Position numbers and translations under genes: made by a program. A DNA stretch of 64,000 nt from Methylomicrobium lacus LW14 (GTDB taxonomy: Bacteria > Pseudomonadota > Gammaproteobacteria > Methylococcales > Methylomonadaceae). Below are positions 24,860-33,350 of this stretch, piece after piece. Position 1 is the first letter of the stretch. Every line of letters starts with the position of its first letter. The notes below the pieces were generated by a model that did no database searches, was not told where the DNA came from, and saw only the letters and a list, made by a program, of their open reading frames with translations. Location: the NCBI RefSeq assembly GCF_000527095.1, contig NZ_AZUN01000001.1:1426001-1490000 (forward strand). Reading direction: 5' to 3'.

Positions 24860-26065
24860 TCATGAATGCGGTTTCGGATTTGAAGTTTTAGCCGGCAACC
24901 GATCTTTGAGATCCTTGAGCGTGAACGGACCAGGCTCGGCAATCAATTGGCGAGCGGCTTCCACCTGTTCCCATACATTCCACAGCAGCACGCCTCGCAC
25001 TCTATCGTTCTGTAAATAGTAGATGACGCCTTCTTCGTTGAGTCGCTTCCAGTCGGCAAAAGTCTCCAAGCGTGCGTCCACTTCGCCTACTGCTTCGTAT
25101 CCCAAATCGAACATGTCGGAGTAAAAGAATGGCAGGTGATGATAGGGCTCAGACTTGCCTGCCATGTTCAGCCCGGCCAATCGTCCCATGGAATTAGCGT
25201 TGTCCTCATGTTCGACTCGGATGCGCTTTCCCAACGCAGGGTTGTAGAATGCGGCAACGTCTCCCGCTGCATAGATGTCGGGATGGCTGGTGCGCAAAAA
25301 CTCGTTCACGACGATTCCGTTTTCCACTTCGAGACCGATTGATTGGGCAAGCTCAACGCTTGGCTCGATGCCGACTCCTGCCACCACGCCGTCGACCACG
25401 ATTTCGCGATTAGTACGCGTTTGCAAAACATGTTGGTTGCCGCGTGTTTCCAAACCAACAATCTCTTCGCCTGCCAACACCTCAACGCCCTTTTGCTTGT
25501 AGAAGTTGGACACAAACTGAGCGAGAGGACTCGGGAAGACGCGATCTCCAATATCTTTGCCGGGGAAAATCATCACCACTTCTTTTCCGTTCAGAGCCAG
25601 CGCCGCAGCGATCTCCGAACCGATAAACCCGCCACCAATCACGGCAAACCGCGGCCCCGTTTCGGTCAGAGCACGAAGACGCCGGTAGTCCGGCAGGGTG
25701 CGGAAGTAAATGATTTTGTCATCGCCGAACGGAAGGCGTCGGGGCTTGCCGCCCGTAGCCAGCAAGAGTTTTTGATAGGTGAAAATATCCCCCTTGTCGT
25801 CCACGACGCGTTTTTGAGCGGGAACAATTTCTTTGACGACACGGCCAAGGTGAGCCTTGGCCTCTTTGCTCTCCAGCTTGCGCCAGATGCTGTCCAAGGG
25901 CTTGCCCTTCCAGAGCGCCTTTGACAGAGGTGGTCGATCGTACGGAGCATCAAGCTCCGCGCTGATCAGCCCGATGCCGCCGGTTGGATCGACTTCGCGG
26001 ATACCATCCACCGCAGCGGCTGCGGCCATCCCGCCGCCGATGATTAAATACTGGTAGTTCACCAT
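24860..26065 (-). CDS. NAD(P)/FAD-dependent oxidoreductase (ferredoxin/rubredoxin reductase-like)
   Basis: A 401-residue protein with FAD motif YLIIGGGMAAAAAVDGIRE at the start, YDRPPLSKALWKG, ATGGKPRRLP, NAD-binding motif FAVIGGGFIGSEIAAAL near residue 140 and IYAAGDVA. This is the arrangement of putidaredoxin-reductase-like and AIF-like proteins, which pass electrons from NAD(P)H to small acceptors. No partner ferredoxin is adjacent. The promoter region contains the shared stress motif within an 80-base repeat that is also upstream of the lipoprotein gene at 45.5 kb. Confidence 0.9.
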   Translation of the reverse strand: MVNYQYLIIGGGMAAAAAVDGIREVDPTGGIGLISAELDAPYDRPPLSKALWKGKPLDSIWRKLESKEAKAHLGRVVKEIVPAQKRVVDDKGDIFTYQKLLLATGGKPRRLPFGDDKIIYFRTLPDYRRLRALTETGPRFAVIGGGFIGSEIAAALALNGKEVVMIFPGKDIGDRVFPSPLAQFVSNFYKQKGVEVLAGEEIVGLETRGNQHVLQTRTNREIVVDGVVAGVGIEPSVELAQSIGLEVENGIVVNEFLRTSHPDIYAAGDVAAFYNPALGKRIRVEHEDNANSMGRLAGLNMAGKSEPYHHLPFFYSDMFDLGYEAVGEVDARLETFADWKRLNEEGVIYYLQNDRVRGVLLWNVWEQVEAARQLIAEPGPFTLKDLKDRLPAKTSNPKPHS

Positions 26066-26130
26066 AGTTTGTGCCTCCTATCTTTCGCTTACTCTTTCCA
26101 GCGTTGTTAAAAATAAGGCTAACTATAAAG

Positions 26131-26210
26131 TCGACCGCAGTCGATGCGGTTCCGCACATAAGCTGATGAATGATGATGACTATTGAATTTGTGGTCAAGG
26201 GCTGAAAAAC
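26131..26210 (-). repeat. 80-base promoter-region repeat, copy A (includes shared motif)
   Basis: It aligns without gaps to 45930-46009 over 80 bases with a minority of mismatches, including the identical block CACATAAGCTGATGAATGAT. Both lie upstream of minus-strand genes. The gene-proximal end holds the shared stress motif read on the minus strand (ACCGCATCGACTGCGG), about 65 bases before the reductase start. Confidence 0.7.
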
Positions 26211-26337
26211 AGAAGTAGCTACACTAAACCGGGCACACCATCTAAAAAATAATCTGGAAAGAGAAAGTGTTTCGAAAATTTTTCGATATCAGTCATTTTT
26301 GGGAGATTGACTCTTTCAACAGCCGGATATGCGCGCC
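26211..26337. other. Divergent intergenic region, no gene
   Basis: This lies between the minus-strand reductase and the plus-strand copper-storage-type gene. It is AT-rich with no supported reading frame. Promoters for both directions are expected between 26066 and 26478. Confidence 0.5.
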
Positions 26338-26356
26338 AACGTACTGACTGCGGCTA
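26338..26356 (+). promoter_or_regulatory. Shared stress-gene upstream motif, copy 3
   Basis: CAACGTACTGACTGCGGCT, a slightly degenerate copy 122 bases before the DUF326 gene at 26479; the same arrangement precedes the truncated paralogue at 19191. Confidence 0.5.
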
Positions 26357-26478
26357 ATTTAAACACTAAGATTTTCTAAGGTTTTGACGAAACCCCATTT
26401 CGTCCCGAAGCTTGGTTTCAGGTCGAGATGACGTAGACATTTTTGTCCGCGCTTGTTTTTTTAGCATAGGAGAATTCC

Positions 26479-26835
26479 ATGACCCAATTAGCTCACACCC
26501 CCTCTGAACACGCCACGCAAGCCTGTATCGAGGCTTGTAGCCACTGCCATCAGGTCTGTCTGGCAACCGCGATGAACCACTGCCTGGAGGCCGGCGGCAA
26601 ACATGTTAAACCCAAACACTTCCGCCTCCTGATGAACTGCGCCGAGATTTGCCAGACGTCGGCCAATTTTCAGCTCAGCAGTTCTCAATTTTCGCATCAT
26701 CTATGCGCGGTCTGCGCCGAAGTCTGCGAGGCATGCGCTACGGATTGCGAAAAAATCGGCGGCATGGAGGAGTGCGTCGAGGCATGTAAGGAATGTGCCG
26801 AGAGTTGCCGGCAAATGGGAAGCGACAAGTACTAA
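26479..26835 (+). CDS. Four-helix-bundle copper-binding protein (DUF326, Csp-type)
   Basis: A 118-residue Cys-rich protein with many CxxxC pairs on predicted helices: ACIEACSHCHQVC, CLEAGGKH, NCAEICQTS, CAVCAEVCEACATDC, CVEACKECAESC. This is the signature of cytosolic copper-storage proteins, first described in a methanotroph (Csp), which bind many Cu(I) ions inside the bundle. There is no export signal, so it is the Csp3-like cytosolic class. A strong ribosome site AGGAGAATTCC precedes the ATG. The deleted paralogue at 19191 shares leader and ends. Confidence 0.9.
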   Translation: MTQLAHTPSEHATQACIEACSHCHQVCLATAMNHCLEAGGKHVKPKHFRLLMNCAEICQTSANFQLSSSQFSHHLCAVCAEVCEACATDCEKIGGMEECVEACKECAESCRQMGSDKY

Positions 26836-26857
26836 GGGTGAATCGGGTTCTTTGGCT

Positions 26858-28207
26858 ATGTACCCAAGACCCTTGTTGTTCACTGTGGCAGCGATAGCGC
26901 TAACAGCTTGTGGAGAGGTGGCGCAGTTGCCGGTTGCGGCGGGCGTCGGCCCTCACCCCCAACTGCCGCCGCCCAACCCCACGTTGATTCCCACGGTGAA
27001 TATCGCCCAGGCCGTGGGCTGGCCCGCGAATCGAAAACCGCTGGCGGGGCCTGGGATGGCCGTAAACGCGTTTGCTGGCGGACTCGATCACCCGCGCTGG
27101 TTGACTGTGCTTCCCAACGGCGACGTATTAGTCGCCGAGACCAATGCGCCGTCTAGACCCAAGGACGCAGAGGGCATCAGAGGCTGGTTTATGAAGCGGG
27201 TTATGAACAAGGCTGGCGCAGGCGTACCCAGCGCCAATCGCATCACTTTGCTGCGCGATGCCGATGGTGACGGCGTGGCGGAAACACGGTCGGTGTTCAT
27301 CGAGGGGCTAAACTCGCCCTTCGGCATGGCGCTGATTGGCAACGACTTCTACGTGGCCAACTCCGATGCGGTGGTGAGATTTCCCTATACCGAGGGCGAA
27401 ATCCGGATCGCTCAGCCCGGGACCAAGGTGCTGGACCTGCCGGCGGGCCCAATCAATCATCACTGGACCAAGAACCTCATCGCCAGCCGGGACGAGGCAC
27501 GACTCTATGTGACGGTGGGATCGAACAGTAATGCCGCCGAGAACGGCATCGACCAAGAGGTCGGCCGCGCCGCCATCTGGGAGGTGGATCCGAAGCGCGG
27601 AAGCTACCGCATCTATGCGTCCGGTCTGCGCAATCCCAACGGACTCGCCTGGGAACCGGATGGCGGGGCACTTTGGACCGTGGTCAACGAACGCGATGAA
27701 ATCGGCAGCGACCTGGTTCCGGATTACCTGACTTCGGTACCCGACGGCAGCTTCTTCGGCTGGCCTTACAGCTACTATGGTCAGCATCCGGACGAACGGG
27801 TGCAGCCTCAGCGGCCCGACCTGGTCGCCAAGGCCAGGGTGCCGGATTATGCAATCGGGCCGCACACCGGTTCGCTCGGCCTGGTTTATTCCAGGAGCGG
27901 AGCATGGCCGGCGCCATTCGACAACGGAGTTTTCATTGGTCAGCACGGTTCATGGAATCGTAAACCGCGCAGTGGCTACCGGGTAATCTTTGTACCTTTT
28001 AGAGCAGGCAAGCCCTTCGGCGATCCGATCGACGTACTGACGGGCTTTGTTAGCGCCGATGGCGATGCGTTCGGGCGCCCCGTCGGCGTCGTGCTCGACA
28101 AGCATGCGGCGTTACTGGTCGCCGATGATGTCGGCAATATCGTCTGGCGCGTGACGGCATCGACCACGACCCCCGATTCACGTCGGGCGCAGCCAACAGA
28201 AAATTAA
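26858..28207 (+). CDS. Sorbosone-dehydrogenase-like beta-propeller lipoprotein
   Basis: A 449-residue precursor starting at ATG 26858 (MYPRPLLFTVAAIALTACG). The lipobox LTAC indicates a lipoprotein in the periplasm. The rest is a PQQ-type glucose/sorbosone dehydrogenase propeller: GLDHPRWLTVLPNGDVLVAE, NRITLLRDADGDGVAETR, GLNSPFGMALIG, YASGLRNPNGLAWEP, VNERDEIGSDLVPDYLT and GQHGSWNRKPRSGY. It is 22 bases after the copper-storage gene and probably co-transcribed. Substrate unknown, and whether it binds PQQ cannot be read from sequence. Confidence 0.9.
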   Translation: MYPRPLLFTVAAIALTACGEVAQLPVAAGVGPHPQLPPPNPTLIPTVNIAQAVGWPANRKPLAGPGMAVNAFAGGLDHPRWLTVLPNGDVLVAETNAPSRPKDAEGIRGWFMKRVMNKAGAGVPSANRITLLRDADGDGVAETRSVFIEGLNSPFGMALIGNDFYVANSDAVVRFPYTEGEIRIAQPGTKVLDLPAGPINHHWTKNLIASRDEARLYVTVGSNSNAAENGIDQEVGRAAIWEVDPKRGSYRIYASGLRNPNGLAWEPDGGALWTVVNERDEIGSDLVPDYLTSVPDGSFFGWPYSYYGQHPDERVQPQRPDLVAKARVPDYAIGPHTGSLGLVYSRSGAWPAPFDNGVFIGQHGSWNRKPRSGYRVIFVPFRAGKPFGDPIDVLTGFVSADGDAFGRPVGVVLDKHAALLVADDVGNIVWRVTASTTTPDSRRAQPTEN

Positions 28208-28279
28208 GCGAGAGACTTAGTTGCAGATATCGACTTTGCTGCCCTCAATGCCAAGCAACCATCCTAGCGGAGGTAGGAC

Positions 28280-28501
28280 ATGCCCTATAAAGACTTGAAC
28301 GATTTGCCCGAACCGGTGCGGGAACATTTACCGAAACACGCCCAGGAAATCTACCGTGCGGCTTATAACAGCGCTTGGGACGAATATGGGCAAGACGAAG
28401 AGCGGGCGCGCCGGGTGGCATGGAGTGCGGTCAAAAAGAAATATGAACATGTAACGACTGCATCCGGTGTTGAATCATTCTATAACAACAAGGAGGACTA
28501 A
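28280..28501 (+). CDS. chaB: ChaB family protein
   Basis: A 73-residue protein with MPYKDLNDLPEPVREHLPKHAQEIYR and AWSAVKKKYE, the ChaB domain (quoted in part: LPKHAQEIYRAAYNSA). E. coli ChaB is a small regulator named with a cation transporter, and its action is unclear. The ribosome site GGAGGTAGGAC is strong. A 35-base piece of its 3' end is repeated at 40753-40787 in front of the second copy of the 1.9-kb duplication. Confidence 0.88.
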   Translation: MPYKDLNDLPEPVREHLPKHAQEIYRAAYNSAWDEYGQDEERARRVAWSAVKKKYEHVTTASGVESFYNNKED

Positions 28502-28504
28502 TCG

Positions 28505-28936
28505 ATGGATGCAAATTATGATATTTTCGAGATTGTCGCAGTCATAAGTGATTTCCGGCTCGTCGATTCGGAGTCTTTTCAGCGAAGGTATTGCACCAAC
28601 CACGGCCAGACCTTGGCGCCCGGCTATTATGTCGTCAACTGGCCGGAACATATTCGGGTAAGGCGATTTAACGGTCACGCCGCGTTTCATGGGCCGTTCA
28701 AATTACGCAAGGAGGCGCAAGCGGCCCTCGACTGGATGCAAAAAGAGAGGGAGCACTTTTTAACCAGATCATCCGGGCTATCGTCTGGGGTCGGTCCGAA
28801 TGCTAGCCGAATGGAAGTGAAGAAAGCCGGTTCGCAAAAGCTGCGGCCGGCAATGACGCACAAGCTAAGCAAACCGTTTGCGGCTAAAAACCGTGGCAAT
28901 CGGGATTACGACCTGTCGATTAGCGGAAAGCCGTAA
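28505..28936 (+). CDS. Hypothetical protein downstream of chaB
   Basis: A 143-residue basic protein whose ATG follows AAGGAGGACTAATCG, partly within the chaB end, so it is translated with chaB. The N-terminal part (IVAVISDFRLVDSESFQRR, YYVVNWPEHIRVRRFN, FHGPFKLRKEAQAALDWM) looks globular. The C-terminal 50 residues are basic and probably disordered. No family recognised. Confidence 0.7.
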   Translation: MDANYDIFEIVAVISDFRLVDSESFQRRYCTNHGQTLAPGYYVVNWPEHIRVRRFNGHAAFHGPFKLRKEAQAALDWMQKEREHFLTRSSGLSSGVGPNASRMEVKKAGSQKLRPAMTHKLSKPFAAKNRGNRDYDLSISGKP

Positions 28937-29029
28937 AATGATCGTGCAACAGTAGGGCTGCCCCGGATAGTAGTGAATGAAGGTATAGCGGCCAAACATA
29001 TCTCTATAAATCACTTGAGGAGTTCAAAC

Positions 29030-29353
29030 ATGAATAAATTCACTATGGCATCCATTGTGCTTATGACCATACCGGTCGCCGGTATGGCCGCTCCAGAGCA
29101 AGCCACGGGTCATACAGCCGGATCCCCCATTGACCAATCTCATCCGGGATCCACTCTGTCCGCTTCTGAAAATGCCTCCGCGAAACACTTGGCGGCGGCT
29201 GCGGCTCATGAACAAGCAGCAATGCATCATAAGGCCGCCGCTAACGCTCAGCAGTCGGAGCAAGCAAAGGAACATGCCATGGCAGCTGAAAAAGCCTCCT
29301 TAGCGGCTTGTGAAAAAAGCAAAGAAGCCTTGACGTCCCCGCCAGGCAAATAA
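29030..29353 (+). CDS. Small exported Ala/His-rich protein, copy 1
   Basis: A 107-residue protein starting at ATG 29030 after TTGAGGAGTTCAAAC. The signal peptide runs MNKFTMASIVLMTIPVAGMAA. The mature part is a low-complexity helix (AKHLAAAAAHEQAAMHHKAA) with a lone Cys near the end. It is likely periplasmic, function unknown. The second copy at 40803-41126 differs at a few residues. Confidence 0.82.
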   Translation: MNKFTMASIVLMTIPVAGMAAPEQATGHTAGSPIDQSHPGSTLSASENASAKHLAAAAAHEQAAMHHKAAANAQQSEQAKEHAMAAEKASLAACEKSKEALTSPPGK

Positions 29354-29390
29354 GGATGCGGTCAAAAATAATTTACTTGCAGTCACCCTA

Positions 29391-29419
29391 ACCTGCCAGG
29401 CTTTAAAAATCTGGCAGGT
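29391..29419. terminator. Hairpin after exported protein gene, copy 1
   Basis: Stem ACCTGCCAG/CTGGCAGGT with an 11-base loop, 38 bases after the stop. The following T tract is short, so it may attenuate rather than fully terminate. The second copy is at 41164-41192. Confidence 0.5.
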
Positions 29420-29698
29420 CTTCAATCGGGAAGTTATTTCTAACGAAATCTATGACCCGCTGTTGTCCTCGCCAGAGGCATATCGCAGCAGGTTCATTCG
29501 CGCCCTGGCGACCCACTTGGCAGCTTATCGCTCTTCCCGATCCCCCTCTCGCAATCCATCTGAGGACAGCCTCCAACCGCATCAAGTAATCGATTCCACA
29601 ACTTGCCATCCTATGGATTGAATTTACGATTGCGCTTCGCCTTGTTCTGAATCAACGGGATTCCCCAAATCATGCTCCCACAGCATCAAAACCAATAT
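29420..29698. other. Conserved non-coding stretch inside the duplication
   Basis: No convincing gene. A 68-codon minus-strand frame (29403-29609) is kept in both copies only because the DNA is duplicated; it has no ribosome site and no known similarity. Confidence 0.5.
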
Positions 29699-29724
29699 AT
29701 TGGAGATAACCGATTATCTCCAAT
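29699..29724. promoter_or_regulatory. Perfect 11-bp-arm palindrome (operator candidate), copy 1
   Basis: Arms ATTGGAGATAA and TTATCTCCAAT are separated by CCGA, 75 bases before the 27-residue peptide gene. Half-sites TTATCTCCAATGT and TTACCTCCAATGT recur at 38264 and about 39342. The symmetry suggests a dimeric repressor or activator site. Confidence 0.55.
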
Positions 29725-29798
29725 GTACGACACCGAGCAGACTCTAAAAAGTCTTTCCAGTACACTTTTCATCAACTTACTTTTAGTGGAGTTACGTC

Positions 29799-29882
29799 AT
29801 GAAAATTGGTAGATATTTAATTGGCTGGTTGTTGGGTGTGCCGGTGATTGTTCTGGTCATTATTTATTTTTTGTTCAATTAA
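29799..29882 (+). CDS. 27-residue single-membrane-span peptide, copy 1
   Basis: The ATG follows GTGGAGTTACGTC. The peptide is one hydrophobic helix with a basic start (MKIGRYLIGWLLGVPV then VIVLVIIYFLFN). The frame and ribosome site are conserved in copy 2 (41572-41655). It resembles the very small stress-linked membrane proteins found elsewhere in this window but belongs to no family I can name. Confidence 0.6.
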   Translation: MKIGRYLIGWLLGVPVIVLVIIYFLFN

Positions 29883-29938
29883 CCGCTCATAACTTTGGGT
29901 AATCCACCCACATTCATTTAAAAAATGAGGAGTTTACT

Positions 29939-30349
29939 ATGTCTGCACGATTATCGTTAATTATGTTCACTTTAACGGTCGGTTTAAACATAATGACCGG
30001 CACTGTTCGAGCCGAGCAGGATGCCGCAATCTATTTGGCGGCCGGCGACTCGGCATTGGACAATACCGGGCGCAATGTACGCGACAAGAGTGACGCTACT
30101 TTAACCCCGGAAGATCAAATGGAAAACGAAAGTGATATCACTATCACCGCGACCATACGTCAAGCCGTGGTTAAAGATGAGTTGCTGTCAGTCAATGCGC
30201 AGAATATAAAAATCATCACACGGAATGGGGTGGTGACTTTACGCGGGCCTGTTAAAAGTGAAGCCGAAAGCATGAAACTGCAACAAATCGCCAAGCAAAC
30301 GCCTGGTGTAGTGCAGGTAGATAATCAACTTGAAAATATAGCGCCATAA
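29939..30349 (+). CDS. Exported BON-domain protein, copy 1
   Basis: A 136-residue protein with a signal peptide (to about TVRAEQ) and no lipobox, so it is soluble in the periplasm. A single BON domain spans NESDITITATIRQAVVKD to TPGVVQVDNQLE. Ribosome site GAGGAGTTTACT. It is followed after 17 bases by the glycine-rich protein gene. Copy 2 differs by one residue near the signal peptide (R to Q). Confidence 0.9.
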   Translation: MSARLSLIMFTLTVGLNIMTGTVRAEQDAAIYLAAGDSALDNTGRNVRDKSDATLTPEDQMENESDITITATIRQAVVKDELLSVNAQNIKIITRNGVVTLRGPVKSEAESMKLQQIAKQTPGVVQVDNQLENIAP

Positions 30350-30366
30350 AGGCTTGGGAGAGTGTC

Positions 30367-30888
30367 ATGAGTAAAGCAGTTTTTTGTATCGCCCAAAGTA
30401 TCGATCAAACAGAGAGCATTGTTAATGACCTGAAGAATGCGGGTTTTTCGAACAATGATATATCCGTGCTACTTCCCGATAAATCCTCCACCAAGGATTT
30501 TGCTCATGAAAAGCACACCAAAGCGCCGGAAGGGGCGGCTATTGGTGGGACAGTGGGTTTGGGCACTGGCGCTGTGATCGGGTTGTTGGCCGGGATTGGC
30601 AGTCTGGCTATTCCGGGTGTCGGTGCATTTATCGCCGCAGGCCCCATTATGGGTGCGTTGAGCGGTGCGGCAGTCGGCGCCGCCACGGGCGGCTTGGCGG
30701 GAGCCTTGATCGGGCTGGGTATTCCGGAGTATGAAGCCAGACGCTATGAAGGAAAAATCAAGGGAGGAAGCGCCTTGATTTCTGTCCATGCATCTAGCAG
30801 CGAAGCGATTGATAAGGCAAAAGAAATCTTCGAGCGCGCTCATGCAGAGGATATTTCCTCGACTGAGGAATCGTCAGTAAATACTTAA
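30367..30888 (+). CDS. Glycine-rich stress protein (YflT/DUF3341-like fold), copy 1
   Basis: A 173-residue protein with an N-terminal alpha/beta part (VFCIAQSIDQTESIVNDLKN, DISVLLPD) as in general stress protein 17M-type domains. A long Gly/Ala-rich hydrophobic stretch follows (GGTVGLGTGAVIGLLAGIGS, GALSGAAVGAATGGLAGAL) that could insert in the membrane, then a C-terminal alpha/beta part (YEGKIKGGSALISVH). The function is unknown. Copy 2 at 42140-42661 has a few substitutions. Confidence 0.85.
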   Translation: MSKAVFCIAQSIDQTESIVNDLKNAGFSNNDISVLLPDKSSTKDFAHEKHTKAPEGAAIGGTVGLGTGAVIGLLAGIGSLAIPGVGAFIAAGPIMGALSGAAVGAATGGLAGALIGLGIPEYEARRYEGKIKGGSALISVHASSSEAIDKAKEIFERAHAEDISSTEESSVNT

Positions 30889-30984
30889 ACTTGATGTTGC
30901 TATTGCACGTAATGCAGTTTTTAATTTAAGAATTATCAATTCAATTCGCTCAGACTTTCAAATTGAGCCAACCGGAGAAAACCT

Positions 30985-31233
30985 ATGATTAACACCAACC
31001 AGATTAAACCTGATATGCCCGTTGTCTGTTCCCAGGACGGCCAGTTTGCCACTGTCGATCATATGGAAGGTGCGGGTACCATCAAGCTGAAGAAAGATAA
31101 GACCGGTCAGCACCATTACATTCCGGTAAGCTGGGTAACCTCAACGGAGGGCGGCAAGGTTAAAATAGATCGTCCGGGAGATCAAGCAATGCAGGAGTGG
31201 TCGTCGACTTCGCCAAATGATATAGGCCAATGA
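30985..31233 (+). CDS. DUF2171 domain protein
   Basis: An 82-residue protein with the DUF2171 pattern: MPVVCSQDGQFATVDHMEG, IKLKKDKTGQHHYIPVSWV, then a charged tail. It is a PRC-barrel-like small fold. The ribosome site CGGAGAAAACCT is good. The stop overlaps the DUF502 start by four bases. It lies just after duplication copy 1 and has no copy after copy 2. Confidence 0.88.
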   Translation: MINTNQIKPDMPVVCSQDGQFATVDHMEGAGTIKLKKDKTGQHHYIPVSWVTSTEGGKVKIDRPGDQAMQEWSSTSPNDIGQ

Positions 31234-31862
31234 CTTTAATCGGAAATAAAAAAATGAAGCCGGTCAGTAAAACCTTTTTCAAGGGGCTAATCGCTATTAT
31301 CCCCCTTATACTCACCCTTTATTTACTCCTCTGGCTTGCCGACACTGCAGAATTGGTGCTGGGAAATATCTTCAAGTTTTTCTTACCTGACAGCTGGTAC
31401 ATAAAAGGCTTGGGGTTTGTATTAGGTCTTGCTGTAGCCTATTTTTTCGGAAGCTTTCTGGAGACTCGAACTTTTCCCAGACTGTTCATTAGCTTTGAAG
31501 AGTTTGTGCTCCAAATCCCCGTTGTTAAAAGCATATATACAGCGATACGCGATTTTATTTCTCTTTTTTCCAGTGAACAGAAAGGGAAATTTAATAAAGT
31601 AGTTTTGGTAAATATACCTCTCTTCAATGGTCAACAGATAGGTTTTATTACAGTTTCTGATATCGAAGAGCATTCACATACTTTTATTGCCGATGACCAA
31701 GTTGCCGTCTTTTTGCCATTCAGTTATCAGATGGGTGGCAACACGGTCATTATGTCACGTGAAAATATAGTAGAAATAGATATGTCTGTTGAGGATGCTC
31801 TGCGTTTTATCGCAACAGCCGGCGTTGTTGGCAGGGTTAATGGTGAGAAAAATAAAAGTTAA
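31230..31862 (+). CDS. DUF502 integral membrane protein
   Basis: A 210-residue protein with two N-terminal membrane segments (FKGLIAIIPLILTLYLLLWL, YIKGLGFVLGLAVAYFFGSF) and a soluble domain with IPVVKSIYTAIRDFISLFS and VNIPLFNGQQIGFIT, as in the DUF502 family. The true start may be the ATG at 31254 (MKPVSKTFF). A diverged copy of the last 40 codons is fused to an egtB remnant at 39957-40178, showing that a second copy once existed. Confidence 0.9.
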   Translation: MTLIGNKKMKPVSKTFFKGLIAIIPLILTLYLLLWLADTAELVLGNIFKFFLPDSWYIKGLGFVLGLAVAYFFGSFLETRTFPRLFISFEEFVLQIPVVKSIYTAIRDFISLFSSEQKGKFNKVVLVNIPLFNGQQIGFITVSDIEEHSHTFIADDQVAVFLPFSYQMGGNTVIMSRENIVEIDMSVEDALRFIATAGVVGRVNGEKNKS

Positions 31863-32122
31863 AGGCTTTAAATTTCACTAAAAAGAAAAAATATACCGCG
31901 GTCAAATCCGTCTATGACATAACAATCCGTCATACAGTTGTTTAAGCGCTTCGGCCATCTCATTTGGGCCAACCGGATTCTAGCAGGGCAATAGCTAGAA
32001 GATCGTTAAAAGCATGCACGCGGGTTAAATGGATATTCGTTAAGATTCATTAAACTGATTACCGCAATTGTTAAAAACTGGCTTATTACCTGCTGAACCG
32101 GCTACTTCAGAGTTCGGCTTCA
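31863..32122. other. Convergent spacer, no gene
   Basis: A 260-base spacer between DUF502 and the minus-strand permease. No reading frame or clear terminator hairpin stands out. Confidence 0.4.
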
Positions 32123-33171
32123 TTACATGTTACTTGTTTTGTTATATTTTCCCATTATCTCCCAACAAGTAACGAATAAAGCCGCAATGATGGGACCTAA
32201 TACAAATCCTGTTAATGAAAACCAGGTTAATCCACCCAGGGTTGATACCAGTACTAGATAATCTGACATTTTACTGTCTTTACCTATCAGGCGCGGCCGT
32301 AGAAAATTATCCGTCATGCCAATGACTAAAATACCGACTGTAAAAACGATAGCCGCTTTTAAAGTTTGACCTTGTAATAATAGAATTACCGCGCGGGCCC
32401 CCAAATTAGAGTGCTGCCTATCGGCAATAAAGATAAAACTATCATTAACATACCCCATAAAAAAGAAGCGGGAATGCCTACAAACCAAAATAATAATCCC
32501 CCTATACTCCCCTGAATGACGGCGACTATTAACCCGCCTTTAACAGTCGCTTTGGCTACGCTGGTGAAACGTTCAAATAATTCTGTTTCGATGTTGTCTC
32601 CAATTGGAACCAGAGAAATGAGTTTTCTTATCAAGAGATTACCATCCCGCAATAGAAAAAACAGAATGTAGAAAGCCAAGACAAATTGAACGATAAGATT
32701 TAATAGGTTCTGGGTCAATGCGGGGAGTTGTTGTGCTATATATTTTACTGCTTGTGTAAAGGAATCCCCTACTGAGACGCTTATCTGCTCAACGCTCAAT
32801 GCTTGTATATGTGAAAGCTTATTGAATTTTGGCAAAAGAAGCGCGAGAGTTTCTTGAAAATAGACTTGAGGGTTTATTTCCCCGCTTTGAATTTTTTGAT
32901 AAAAGATTGTACTTTCCTCCGTTATCATCAAGGTAATGGTTAACAAAGGGATCACAAAAACCAGGATAATCATCATCATGGTTAAAAACAACGACAGTAT
33001 TTCCGAATTTTTAAAATATAGCCTAAACCGCTGATAAACAGGATCAAAAACTACCGCCAAAATAATGGCCCAAAAACAGGCTAATAAAAAATCTTTAATC
33101 AATAGGAAAAAAGAGACCGTTACTAACAATACAAAGGCCAGAAAAAGAATATAAGGGGTATTTTTTTGCAT
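32123..33171 (-). pseudogene. AI-2E family transporter, frameshifted
   Basis: The N-terminal part (from ATG 33171) encodes several membrane helices and the family features FYILFFLLRDG and IGGLLFWFVGIP, ending prematurely after STLIWGPAR. The rest of the protein continues in another frame: VILLLQGQTLKAAIVFTVG, TDNFLRPRLIGKDSKMSDY, TLGGLTWFSLTGFVLGPII. The break is at 32385-32398, where GCGCGG seems to contain two extra bases or lack one. Joined, the product has normal length of about 350 residues. It is a recent pseudogene or a sequencing error. Known family members export small molecules or act as Na+/H+ antiporters. Confidence 0.85.
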
Positions 33172-33350
33172 GAAAAACAAGATTAAAAAATGAATCGGTT
33201 TGGCATCCTATCATAGCGATGATGTGTTTCCAAAACCGGTGGAATCGAGAGTGAATGCCATGAGTCCACCGCTGTCAATTCAGGCGTAATAAAGATATCA
33301 CGCCTGAAATCAAAAGGGCCTTGACGCCCACAAGAGCAATAATATCCTTA

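Larger units (their letters stand above)
29015..30912 (+). repeat. 1,898-bp direct duplication, copy 1
   Basis: It is nearly identical to 40788-42685, with the same length and constant offset of 11,773 bases. It contains the small Ala-rich exported protein, a 27-residue membrane peptide, a BON protein and a glycine-rich membrane protein. Differences are scattered single bases, so the duplication is recent or maintained by conversion. Confidence 0.95.

Noticed and set aside
28973..29029. Upstream start for the exported Ala/His-rich protein
   Set aside because: The ATG at 29030 has the ribosome site and starts the signal peptide. The upstream codons are not kept in the second copy.
29403..29609. 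A 68-codon minus-strand gene conserved in both duplication copies
   Set aside because: Conservation follows simply from the duplication. It has no ribosome site or similarity.
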